From the NCBI GenBank assembly GCA_019638385.1, contig JAHBTW010000019.1, positions 1 to 64,000 of the forward strand: a stretch of 64,000 nt of DNA, in the 5' to 3' direction. The first letter of the stretch is position 1, and every line of letters starts with the position of its first letter. Origin of the DNA: Saprospiraceae bacterium. Lineage in GTDB: Bacteria > Bacteroidota > Bacteroidia > Chitinophagales > Saprospiraceae. Below the pieces are notes generated by a model. The model saw only the letters and a list, made by a program, of their open reading frames with translations. It had not been told where the DNA came from and searched no databases. Positions 16,491 to 25,207 of this stretch are shown piece by piece. The translations under genes were made by a program, and so were the position numbers.

Positions 16491-16640
16491 ATATTTCAGG
16501 CTTATTCCCCCGATTTTAAGGCGATATGAAGATTGTGTTATTTTGTCGCCCGCATTTTCACCGGAAAAAGTCGAAATAGCGAATCATGTTATCCCAGGTT
16601 TAAGTTTTTGTTATTTTCTTTTTCGACAGCCCCGTTGCTC

Positions 16641-16670
16641 TTGTCGCTCCGGCAGAGCAGTCTATTTTTG
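16641..16670 (+). promoter_or_regulatory. Promoter of the giant LTD-domain protein gene
   Basis: TTG at 16641-16643, a 19-base spacer, and TATTTTTG at 16663-16670 match TTG-N19-TAnnTTTG exactly. Transcription would begin near 16677, just before a run of ten C at 16681-16690 in the leader, about 100 bases before the ATG. Confidence 0.75.
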
Positions 16671-16680
16671 GCACTGAAAG

Positions 16681-16690
16681 CCCCCCCCCC
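16681..16690 (+). repeat. Homopolymer C tract in the 5' leader
   Basis: Ten consecutive C lie a few bases downstream of the predicted transcription start of a surface-protein gene. Tracts of this length are prone to slipped-strand length change. Confidence 0.9.
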
Positions 16691-16777
16691 GGCTGTCAAT
16701 ACCAATTTTTTTCGAGTCTGTTTTGCCGGCATTCAAGTCGTGTCGGTTCTGTTTTGTCATTAATCAAACTGTTGAAT

Positions 16778-19700
16778 ATGAATAGAATAATTACGCAACA
16801 TCTATTGGTGTGGATGATGCTCGGCTTCGCTGCCGCCGGTTTGCAGGCCCAAATCATCACACAGTGGAACTTCAATTCGGTTCCGGCCGATGCGAGTACT
16901 TCTACCGGCTCCACAGCGCCCAACGTCGGCGCAGGTACGGTTTCCTTAGCAGGCGGCACTACCGCTACCTTTGCTTCCGGTACGGCCAACGGCGGCAGTA
17001 CCGACCCGGCTCTCATGGACAATACGGGCTACAACATCACCGCTTTTGCTGCACAAAGTACCGGCGACCGGTCGCGGGGTATCCAATTTTTGCTCAGCAC
17101 GGTGGGCTACAACAATATACAGGTGAGTTGGGACCAACGCCACTCCAACACCGCCCCGCGCCATGTGCAGTTGCAATACACTGCCGACGGGGGCATTACC
17201 TGGACCGACGCGGGCGCGCTTTTCGAAGGCACAGCCGGAGACATGTGGTTTAACGGACGCTCGGTGGACCTGAGCGCCATTCCCGCAGCCGGCAACAATG
17301 CCAATTTCGGCATCCGTATCGTGGCTGCTTTTGACCCCGCTTCCGGCACAAGCTATACAGCTTCCAACACATCAAGCAGCTACGCAACCTCCGGCACGTG
17401 GCGCTTCGATATGGTCACCATCAGCGGCACGCCTTTGCCGGCGCCCGGCATGATGCGCATCACGGAATACATGTATTCAGGAAACAATGACGAGTTTATA
17501 GAATTTACCAATGTAGGCACTGTGCCGGTGGACATGACCGGCTGGAGCTTCGACGACGACAGCCGCACGCCCGGCGTATTTGACCTCAGCGGTTTTGGCA
17601 TCGTGGCGCCCGGCGAATCCGTCATCATTACCGAAACTACGCCGGCCGCTTTTCGCTCCAATTGGGGCCTTTGCGACAACGTAAAAGTGCTCGGCCCCTA
17701 TACCAATAACTTAGGCCGCAATGACGAAATCAACCTCTATAATGCCGGCGGCAATCTGATAGACCGTCTCACATATGGCGACGAGAACTTTCCCGGCTCC
17801 ATTCGCACTCAAAACGCATCGGGCTGGGTGACGGCTGCCGGCCTCGGCGCCAACCTTGCAGCCGAATGGACACTCGCTTCCATCGGCGATACAGAAGGAT
17901 CTTATGCCTCTTCGGGCAATGACATCGGCAGCCCGGGCCGCAGCACCCGCGCCACAGTGACCTTTGTAGCCTGCCCGCCACCCCGCCCCGATATGCGCAT
18001 CACGGAGTGGATGTACTCCGGCGGCAACGGCGAGTTTGTAGAATTCACCAATGTGGGTTCTACCTCAATAAATATGACCGGCTGGAGCTACGACGACGAC
18101 AGCCGCACGCCCGGCGTGTTTGATCTCAGCGGCTTCGGCACTGTAGAGCCGGGCGAATCCGTCATCATCACCGAAGCCACGCCTGCCGATTTTCGCGCCA
18201 GTTGGGGCCTTTGCGACAACGTAAAAGTGCTCGGCCCTTACACTAATAACTTAGGCCGCACCGACGAGATCAACTTGTTTGATGCAGGCGGCTTCCTCGT
18301 TGACCGGCTCACCTACAACGATGAGGGTACGGCGCCCGTAAACGGCCCGCGTACGCAAAACGCAAGCGCATGGGTTACTGCGGCCGCTTTGGGCAATAAC
18401 ACTGCCAATCAATGGGTGCTCTCCACCCTGGGCGATGTTGAAGGGTCTTACACCTCTAATGACGACGCCATCGGCAATCCGGGGAGTAGCGCCCAGGCTA
18501 CGGTAAGTTATGATCCTTGTGTCGTACCTGCCGGTCTTCCGACCATCGCGCTTAATCTGGCCGCTACCAACGACTATTTGGATGCAGGGCTTGTGGCGCC
18601 GCCTGCCGCTCCTTATGCCGTCAGCGGCGTTATAGCCGACCCCACTGACCCGATGAGCCTCTACGGAATTGCCTTTACGCTGGCCGACCCGGATACGCCG
18701 GTGGAAAACCTCACCTTTACGGCAGCTACTTCCAACCCGGCCGTGGCGCCTTTGGCCAACATCACCGTGACCGGTATGGGCGCCGACCGCAATGTGAAGA
18801 TCGAGCCTGCCGGCGTGGGCTTTGCTACCGTTACGCTCACGGTCAGCGACGGCGTCTTATCGAGCACTTATCAGGTGTTTTATGCCGCAAGCGCCGCCTC
18901 CACTACGGCGGCTACTACCCGCTGGCACACAGAGGCCGCCGATGCTTCTACCGCCGTATCAGTCGGCGGAGGTTATATGTTTGTAGCCGACGATGAAGAT
19001 GAAACCATTCGCCTTTTTAATCGCAATGAATCGGGCTTGCCGATAGCGGGTTTCAACTTTACCAATTCTTTGGGACTGACCGATCTGGACGGCGGCATAC
19101 CTCGTGAGGTGGACATTGAAGGTTCTTTCCTCGTCGGGAATCGCATTTTCTGGATCGGCTCGCACGGCAACGGTGCGGAAGGGCAAAACCGCCCCAACCG
19201 CCGCCGCCTTTTTGCCACCGATGTGAGCGGAGGCGGTGCAAGCGCTACCCTGACTTATGCAGGTCGATACGACAACCTCCGCGCCGACCTCATCGCCTGG
19301 GGCGACGCCAACGGGTACAACTTCACGGCAAGCGCGGCTACCCCAATGCTGCCGACAGTGGAAAATGGCTTCAACATTGAGGGATTCACGATGGCCCCCG
19401 ACGGCAGTACGGCGCTCATCGGTTTCCGGGCGCCGCGTGTGCCGGTGGCTACGCGCAATAAAGCATTGATTGCTCCCGTGTCGAATTTTCAAGCATGGTT
19501 CAACAACGGTGCTCCCGCCGGCGCTCCTGCTTTCGGCGCGCCCATCGAACTCGATCTCGGCGGCCGGGCCATTCGCAGTTTAGAGTGCAACGGCAACGGT
19601 TGCCTCATCGTGGCCGGCAATACCGACGATAGCGGCAATTTCAAACTCTACACCTGGAGCGGTAATCCCGCCGATGTGCCCCAACCCCGCAACGCCGACC

Positions 19701-21268
19701 TGAGCCGACTCACGCCGGAGGGTATCGTGGAATTGCCTGCCGGACCTTTTCTCGGCACGGCCGGCGACAACCTGAGCGTGCAACTCATCAGCGATAAGGG
19801 TACAGCTGATTACTACGCTAACGGACAGGAGGCCAAAGACCTGCCGAATAACAACCACAAGAAGTTCCGCAGCGACCCCGTCGTGTTGGGTGAAGTGGAC
19901 CTTCCGGCGCCGCAAATCGTTCTTTCGGCTCAGCCGCTCAATGTGGAGTGCGACGGCATGGGCAATACGGCAGCGATCAACGCCTGGCTGGCTTCCAACG
20001 GCGGCGCTACGGCTTCGGTAGCCTGCGCTCCGGGTACCTGGTCGAACCAACTGACGGCCTCCAACCCCGGACCGGGCAACACCGGTTGCGAGACGTATCT
20101 GTTCACCATCACCGACGACTGCGGCCGCAGTGTTTCCACTTCGGCTACGGTCTGCATTCAGGACAATACGCCGCCTTCGGTGGTTTGTTTTAATCAAACC
20201 ATCAGCTTCAACGGGCAGGCAAGCATTGCGCTCAATGCAGGTGATCTCGTGGATGCTTCCGATTTGTGTAGCGGTGTGAGCATTTCGTTATCGCCCTCCG
20301 TCATCACCTGCGATCAGGTGGGCCAAACGGTGCCCGTACTCGTAACTGTTACGGACGGCGCGGGCAACCCGGCCCAATGTATGGCCAATATCACCGTAGG
20401 CGGCGTGCCTTGCGGCTGGAGCCAAAATCCGAACGGCGTAAACTGTGCCAACGGCAACAGCATCGCTTATAATCCCGCCAACGGCGTGTGGACGGCCACG
20501 AGTACCAATTGCTTCTACGGCCCCGGCTACACGAGCGATGCCACGGCCTTTACTCAACGCAGCCTCTGCGGAGACGGCAGTATCACGGCACAAGTGACGA
20601 GCATCAGCGGCACAACCCTCGGCTGGGCGGGCATAGTAATGCGCGAGAGCAATGCCGCCGGCGCGAAGAAAGCGCAACTGATGACCAACCTGAGCAGCCT
20701 GAGCCGCCGCGAATTCCGCTCCACGACCAACGGCGCGGCCAATCCACAGCAGTTCCCGAGCCAAAATCGCTACTGGCTGCGTTTGGTGCGGGCGGGCGAT
20801 CAGTTCAGTATGTATGTATCACCCAACGGTGCTGCGTGGTACTTCGTCGGCGTTCAGAACATCCCGATGAATGCCTGCATTCAGATGGGCTTGGTAGCCA
20901 CCAATTACCAACAAACGAGTACGGTGGTCGCTACGTTTGCGAATGTGAGCTACACGGGCAGCAATGTGCCGCCGCTGGCGGGGGCTGAAGGGGCTGCGAG
21001 TATCGAGCAACCGAACGGCTTTGAGGCGTATCCGAACCCGACATCGGGGGAATTGAACGTAAACCTTGCTCAATACCTCGGAAGAGCCGTGCGGGTGGAG
21101 GTGTATGGCCTCACCGGGCAGTTGCTCCGCTTGGTAGAGATAGAGGAGGTGCAAACGGTGACAGAACAGCTCGACCTGTCGGCGTTGCAAAGCGGGATGT
21201 ATTTGGTTAAAGTGAAATCTGACGGCCTGCCGGATGCGACGCAGCGGGTGGTGCTGGCGCGTGGGTAA
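16778..21268 (+). CDS. Giant T9SS protein: two lamin-tail domains, DUF3616-like propeller, DUF1349-like module
   Basis: 1496 residues. Signal peptide 1-24 (MNRIITQHLLVWMMLGF...). N-terminal beta-sandwich about 25-222. Two lamin-tail (LTD) domains at about 224-400 and 404-584 that are nearly copies of each other (MRITEYMYSG / MRITEWMYSG, then GWSFDDDSRTPGVFDLSGFG). An Ig-like segment to about 705. A beta-propeller-like DUF3616 region about 708-1038 (IEGFTMAPDGSTALIGFRAP). A HYR-type pair about 1045-1205. The shared DUF1349/concanavalin-like module about 1210-1395 (WAGIVMRESNAAGAKKAQL, then YWLRLVRAGDQFSMYVS). A type A sorting domain 1414-1496 (AYPNPTSGELNVNL, GMYLVKVKSDG). Expected on the cell surface or secreted. 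I start at MNRI (16778) because the signal peptide begins there; an ATG at 16754 adds eight unlikely residues. Confidence 0.85.
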   Translation: MNRIITQHLLVWMMLGFAAAGLQAQIITQWNFNSVPADASTSTGSTAPNVGAGTVSLAGGTTATFASGTANGGSTDPALMDNTGYNITAFAAQSTGDRSRGIQFLLSTVGYNNIQVSWDQRHSNTAPRHVQLQYTADGGITWTDAGALFEGTAGDMWFNGRSVDLSAIPAAGNNANFGIRIVAAFDPASGTSYTASNTSSSYATSGTWRFDMVTISGTPLPAPGMMRITEYMYSGNNDEFIEFTNVGTVPVDMTGWSFDDDSRTPGVFDLSGFGIVAPGESVIITETTPAAFRSNWGLCDNVKVLGPYTNNLGRNDEINLYNAGGNLIDRLTYGDENFPGSIRTQNASGWVTAAGLGANLAAEWTLASIGDTEGSYASSGNDIGSPGRSTRATVTFVACPPPRPDMRITEWMYSGGNGEFVEFTNVGSTSINMTGWSYDDDSRTPGVFDLSGFGTVEPGESVIITEATPADFRASWGLCDNVKVLGPYTNNLGRTDEINLFDAGGFLVDRLTYNDEGTAPVNGPRTQNASAWVTAAALGNNTANQWVLSTLGDVEGSYTSNDDAIGNPGSSAQATVSYDPCVVPAGLPTIALNLAATNDYLDAGLVAPPAAPYAVSGVIADPTDPMSLYGIAFTLADPDTPVENLTFTAATSNPAVAPLANITVTGMGADRNVKIEPAGVGFATVTLTVSDGVLSSTYQVFYAASAASTTAATTRWHTEAADASTAVSVGGGYMFVADDEDETIRLFNRNESGLPIAGFNFTNSLGLTDLDGGIPREVDIEGSFLVGNRIFWIGSHGNGAEGQNRPNRRRLFATDVSGGGASATLTYAGRYDNLRADLIAWGDANGYNFTASAATPMLPTVENGFNIEGFTMAPDGSTALIGFRAPRVPVATRNKALIAPVSNFQAWFNNGAPAGAPAFGAPIELDLGGRAIRSLECNGNGCLIVAGNTDDSGNFKLYTWSGNPADVPQPRNADLSRLTPEGIVELPAGPFLGTAGDNLSVQLISDKGTADYYANGQEAKDLPNNNHKKFRSDPVVLGEVDLPAPQIVLSAQPLNVECDGMGNTAAINAWLASNGGATASVACAPGTWSNQLTASNPGPGNTGCETYLFTITDDCGRSVSTSATVCIQDNTPPSVVCFNQTISFNGQASIALNAGDLVDASDLCSGVSISLSPSVITCDQVGQTVPVLVTVTDGAGNPAQCMANITVGGVPCGWSQNPNGVNCANGNSIAYNPANGVWTATSTNCFYGPGYTSDATAFTQRSLCGDGSITAQVTSISGTTLGWAGIVMRESNAAGAKKAQLMTNLSSLSRREFRSTTNGAANPQQFPSQNRYWLRLVRAGDQFSMYVSPNGAAWYFVGVQNIPMNACIQMGLVATNYQQTSTVVATFANVSYTGSNVPPLAGAEGAASIEQPNGFEAYPNPTSGELNVNLAQYLGRAVRVEVYGLTGQLLRLVEIEEVQTVTEQLDLSALQSGMYLVKVKSDGLPDATQRVVLARG
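20882..21132 (+). repeat. 251-bp segment almost identical to 24754-25004
   Basis: The 3' parts of two giant genes (end of the DUF1349-like module plus the first half of the sorting domain) match over 251 bases with two mismatches by eye, then diverge from the codons after CTCCGCTT onward. Synonymous positions are also identical, so this is DNA-level identity and not only protein conservation. Confidence 0.85.
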
Positions 21269-21333
21269 CGCACGAATGCAACGGTATGTCGCAGCTTTGT
21301 AGATAGGGGGCTGCACTCGGGCAACGGCGCCCT

Positions 21334-21396
21334 AAAGGCGAGGTGACACCTGCCGCCAACGGATGGCGAAAGGTGTGATCTCGCCTTTGTTTTTTA
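21334..21396 (+). terminator. Terminator after the LTD-domain gene
   Basis: AAAGGCGAG pairs with CTCGCCTTT, with an inner ACACCT/AGGTGT stem, followed by a T6 run. The rest of the 437-bp gap to the next gene (21397-21705) is AT-rich toward the end and shows no other feature I can support. Confidence 0.85.
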
Positions 21397-21705
21397 ATGA
21401 GGTTCAGAGGAGAGCCGGCTCGCTGCCGCGTGGCAAATGCAGCCTGAAAACCGCGCGGTGCAGAATCGTACGCGAGCAGCGTATGGCGCGGCGATGATAC
21501 CGCTTACACCGAGTTTTGTACCGATAACGAAAGGATAGTGGCGAAAATGGCGAATTTATGCCGACCGACAGGGAGGTGTACGGTTGTTTTTTTTAGTTTT
21601 ACCGAAATTTAAAAATACCCCCTCTTTAGTGTTTTTTCATTGAAATGCTGTTGTGACATCCCTCTCCTACCGACTATGATTTTTTTACCCAAAAACTTTT
21701 TTCAC

Positions 21706-24700
21706 ATGAAAAATTTATTGCTACTGCTTTTCGCCTGTTTCACCTTGCAGGCGGCCTTTGCTCAAAGGATTCCCTTTGACAGTACGAATAACAGAGGAGA
21801 AGACCTGCGCCTGGAAGATCTGGTTTCGATTGCCAGATATGCCCCGTCAGATCCCAGGTCTAAACTTAGGACCGCTCTCTTCTTGCTGGAGCAGGAATTC
21901 CTGAAGGCACAGCAAGAGGGTATTCGCCCGGAGGCATTCGTGTCTTCACAGCCGATCGTCATGGTCCAAAATGGCATGGTTCGCATTCAGGCGGCCGCAG
22001 AAAAAGACGTTGCGGTTCTGATGGCCGGGTTAGAGCGCCTCGGCGCTACGCAGTTTGATTATTACGGCAGAATCATCAATGCCTGGTTCCCTATCGGCAA
22101 AATATCGGAGTTGCCCTATTTGAACGGCTTGCAGTTTGCGAAACCCGTGTATTGGGTCAAAGGCGACATTGGTTCTGTTGATTCGGAGGGCGACCTTGCT
22201 TTGCAGGCCATTGCTGCCCGCCAGAACTATTGCGTTAACGGCGCCGGTGTGCGGGTCGGTATTTTGTCTGACTCCTATACCACCGCATTTCCCGGCGGCG
22301 CGGCTGCGGGCGTGGCCAGCGGCGACCTGCCGGGCGTAGGCAACCCCAACGGATTTCTCACTCCCGTAACGGTAGTAGCCGACGGCGCTGCCAACAACAT
22401 TGACGAAGGCCGGGCCATGGCCGAGATCGTGCACGACCTCGCCCCAGGGGCACAACTCTTCTTTAATACTGCCAACGGCGGCGAAGCGTCCTTCGCTACT
22501 GCCATCCTCAACTTAGACGCCGTAAGAAACTGTGATGTGATTGTGGACGATATCCGGTATTTTGAAGAGCCTTTTTACATGGACGGACCGGTAGCCCTGG
22601 CTTGTAATACCGTCTTCAACAACGGGGTGGCCTATTTTGCCTCCGCCGGCAATTACGGCCGGCTTTCCTATGAATCTGCCTATCGCAGCTCCGGCGGCGC
22701 CCTCAATGCACATGATTTTGATCCCGGACCGGGCATTGATACACTACAGACCATTACTGTAAACGCAGGCTCTACCATCAACCTCACCCTCCAGTGGGAT
22801 GACCCCTGGGGTTCTCTCACCCCCAATAGCGCTGCAACCAACCTCGATGTATTTCTACTCAACGCCGGGGGAGCTGTCGTCGCTTCTTCCACAGACAACA
22901 ACGTCGGCAATGACCCTACGGAGTTTTTTAGTTACGTTGACCCCAATGGTGCAGGAACAGTCACTTACCGCATTCTGATCACCCGGCCGGCCGGTCCTCC
23001 AACCTCCGTGCTCAAGTGGGTCATCCGCAACAGCAATGGCTTAGTCATCAACGAATATCCCCCTACCACCGTTAATGAAATGGCCACCGGATACGGTCAC
23101 TCCAACGCTACCGGCGCCAATGCTGTGGCCGCCGCCTTTTGGGCGAATACGCCGGCCTACGGAGTAAATCCTCCGACACCCGAAGGCTTTACGTCCAACG
23201 GTGGGGTGCAGATTCGGTACAATACTGCGGGGGTGCCCATAACGCCTGTGACGCGCAACAAACCCAACTTCTGTGCCGTGGACGGCGTGAGCAATACCTT
23301 CTTCGGCAACGGCAACAATTTCTTCGGCACTTCTGCCGCAGCCCCTCATGCTGCTGCGGTGGCGGCGCTGATGTTGGAGGCCAATTCCTCCCTGACGCCG
23401 ACCCAGGTGCGCAACCTGCTCGTTACTTCGTCCATTGATATGCTCACGCCCGGCTTCGATTTCACCACCGGCTCCGGTCTGATACAGGCCGATGTGGCCG
23501 TGCGCGAAGCGATTGAATTGCAATGCAACATCACGAACATTACGGTACAAAACGGCCCGACCTGCATAGCCGGGCAGGGTACCTACAGCGTGACGCTGCG
23601 AATTTCCTATACCAACCCGCCGGCGTGCAACGATAGCTTGTGGGTGAACGGACAGGTGTTTGGCGCCATCGGCGCCACTTTTCAGGATGTTACCCTCACG
23701 GGACTTGATCCCAACGGTCTCCCGGTTTCCGTGACCGCGTATTTCAAAAGTGCGGATGGATGCAGCCGCACGGTCAACAACCTGTTTACTGCGCCGCAAA
23801 AGCCATCCATTACCTGCCCCGCTGCGCAGGTGCTCGTTCTGGACCAAAACTGTTCGGCGGTCATTCCCAACTATATTCCATTGGCTACTGTGAACAGTCC
23901 GGCGCCCGGCACCGTCGTTACGCAAGCTCCGCCGGCCGGCGCCGTGGTATCTGATGCCGGAGTGATCAACGTTACCATTACGGTAACCGACGACTGCGGC
24001 AGCACCAATTGTACCTTTATGGTAACCAAAGTCGATAATACGCCGCCCACTGCGGTTTGCAATGACTACACGGTTACTTTTAACGGGCAGACGATTATTC
24101 CCTTAGAGGCCGATAGCTTAGTGACGGCCGACGACAACTGCGGTGTGGCCACTATTGAGTTATTCCCCACCGGTATTTCCTGCGAGCAGCTCGGCCAAAT
24201 CGTTCCGGTCACCGTTACCGTGACGGATATCAATATGAATGTTGCTGCCTGCATTAGCAACATTACGGTGGCCGGCCTGCCCTGCGGCTGGAGCCAGCAA
24301 CCCAACGGCGTAAACTGTCCCAACGGCAACAGCATTGCGTATGCGCCCCCTACCGGCATTTGGACGGCCACGAGCACCAATTGCTTTTATGGTCCCCCTT
24401 TCAGCAGCGATGCCACGGCCTTTGCCCAGCGCACACTCTGCGGCGACGGCAGCCTCACGGCAGAAGTGACCGACATCAGCGGCACAGCCCTCGGCTGGGC
24501 AGGCATAGTAATGCGGGAGAGCAATGCCGCCGGCGCGAAAAAAGCGCAATTAGTGACCAACCTCAATAACCTGAGCCGCCGTGAATTCCGCACCACCACT
24601 AACGGCGCGGCCAATCCACAGCAGTTTCCGAGTCAGAATCGGTATTGGTTGCGCTTGGTGCGGGTCGGCAATCAGTTCAGCATGTATGTGTCGCCCAACG

Positions 24701-25137
24701 GCGCCGCGTGGTACTTTGTCGGCGCGCAAAACATCCCGATGAATGTATGTATTCAGATGGGCTTGGTAGCCACCAATTACCAACAGACGAGTACGGTGGT
24801 CGCTACGTTTGCGAATGTGAGCTACACGGGCAGCAATGTGCCGCCGCTGGCGGGGGCTGAAGGGGCTGCGAGTATCGAGCAACCGCACGGCTTTGAGGCG
24901 TATCCGAACCCGACATCGGGGGAATTGAACGTAAACCTTGCTCAATACCTCGGAAGAGCCGTGCGGGTGGAGGTGTATGGCCTCACCGGGCAGTTGCTCC
25001 GCTTTGTGGAGATAGAGGAGGTGCAAACTACTGTGGAGCAACTGGATATGTCTCAACTTGAAAATGGGATGTATTTGGTGAAAGTGAAATCGGACGGCTT
25101 GCCCGATGCGACGCGGCGGGTGGTGCTGGCGCGATAG
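21706..25137 (+). CDS. Subtilisin-like (S8) serine protease with T9SS and DUF1349-like C-terminus
   Basis: 1143 residues starting MKNLLLLLFACFTLQAAFAQ (signal peptide). A propeptide-like region of about 150 residues is followed by the S8 domain: Asp189 in VGILSDSY, oxyanion Asn316 in FASAGNYG, and nucleophile Ser543 in FFGTSAAAPHAAAVAALM. Where the catalytic HGT motif is expected the sequence reads DEGRAMAEIVHDLAPGA, with Glu234 in place of His. A beta-rich insert (about 345-470) separates the Asn and Ser motifs. HYR-like repeats follow (about 698-860), then the shared DUF1349-like module (about 861-1045) and a type A sorting domain (about 1062-1143). Export by Sec and T9SS is expected. An earlier ATG at 21640 is in frame but precedes the signal peptide. 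Confidence 0.85.
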   Translation: MKNLLLLLFACFTLQAAFAQRIPFDSTNNRGEDLRLEDLVSIARYAPSDPRSKLRTALFLLEQEFLKAQQEGIRPEAFVSSQPIVMVQNGMVRIQAAAEKDVAVLMAGLERLGATQFDYYGRIINAWFPIGKISELPYLNGLQFAKPVYWVKGDIGSVDSEGDLALQAIAARQNYCVNGAGVRVGILSDSYTTAFPGGAAAGVASGDLPGVGNPNGFLTPVTVVADGAANNIDEGRAMAEIVHDLAPGAQLFFNTANGGEASFATAILNLDAVRNCDVIVDDIRYFEEPFYMDGPVALACNTVFNNGVAYFASAGNYGRLSYESAYRSSGGALNAHDFDPGPGIDTLQTITVNAGSTINLTLQWDDPWGSLTPNSAATNLDVFLLNAGGAVVASSTDNNVGNDPTEFFSYVDPNGAGTVTYRILITRPAGPPTSVLKWVIRNSNGLVINEYPPTTVNEMATGYGHSNATGANAVAAAFWANTPAYGVNPPTPEGFTSNGGVQIRYNTAGVPITPVTRNKPNFCAVDGVSNTFFGNGNNFFGTSAAAPHAAAVAALMLEANSSLTPTQVRNLLVTSSIDMLTPGFDFTTGSGLIQADVAVREAIELQCNITNITVQNGPTCIAGQGTYSVTLRISYTNPPACNDSLWVNGQVFGAIGATFQDVTLTGLDPNGLPVSVTAYFKSADGCSRTVNNLFTAPQKPSITCPAAQVLVLDQNCSAVIPNYIPLATVNSPAPGTVVTQAPPAGAVVSDAGVINVTITVTDDCGSTNCTFMVTKVDNTPPTAVCNDYTVTFNGQTIIPLEADSLVTADDNCGVATIELFPTGISCEQLGQIVPVTVTVTDINMNVAACISNITVAGLPCGWSQQPNGVNCPNGNSIAYAPPTGIWTATSTNCFYGPPFSSDATAFAQRTLCGDGSLTAEVTDISGTALGWAGIVMRESNAAGAKKAQLVTNLNNLSRREFRTTTNGAANPQQFPSQNRYWLRLVRVGNQFSMYVSPNGAAWYFVGAQNIPMNVCIQMGLVATNYQQTSTVVATFANVSYTGSNVPPLAGAEGAASIEQPHGFEAYPNPTSGELNVNLAQYLGRAVRVEVYGLTGQLLRFVEIEEVQTTVEQLDMSQLENGMYLVKVKSDGLPDATRRVVLAR

Positions 25138-25143
25138 TTGGCC

Positions 25144-25183
25144 GGAACTCCGCTCCGCATTGCGTTGGGCGGAGCGGAGTTCC
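25144..25183 (+). terminator. Perfect 15-bp stem-loop after the protease gene
   Basis: GGAACTCCGCTCCGC (25144-25158) pairs perfectly with GCGGAGCGGAGTTCC (25169-25183). There is no T tract, so termination may be partial and the downstream kinase could be read through. A degenerate relative (GGAACTCCGTTCCGC) follows the giant gene ending at 32655. Confidence 0.6.
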
Positions 25184-25207
25184 ACATATATTATAAGCAG
25201 TTCGGGT

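Noticed and set aside
16545..16585. Possible third copy of the ACCGGAAAAAG operator element
   Set aside because: Only an 11-base core is shared, and no TTG-N21-TAnnTTTG promoter lies at the expected distance.
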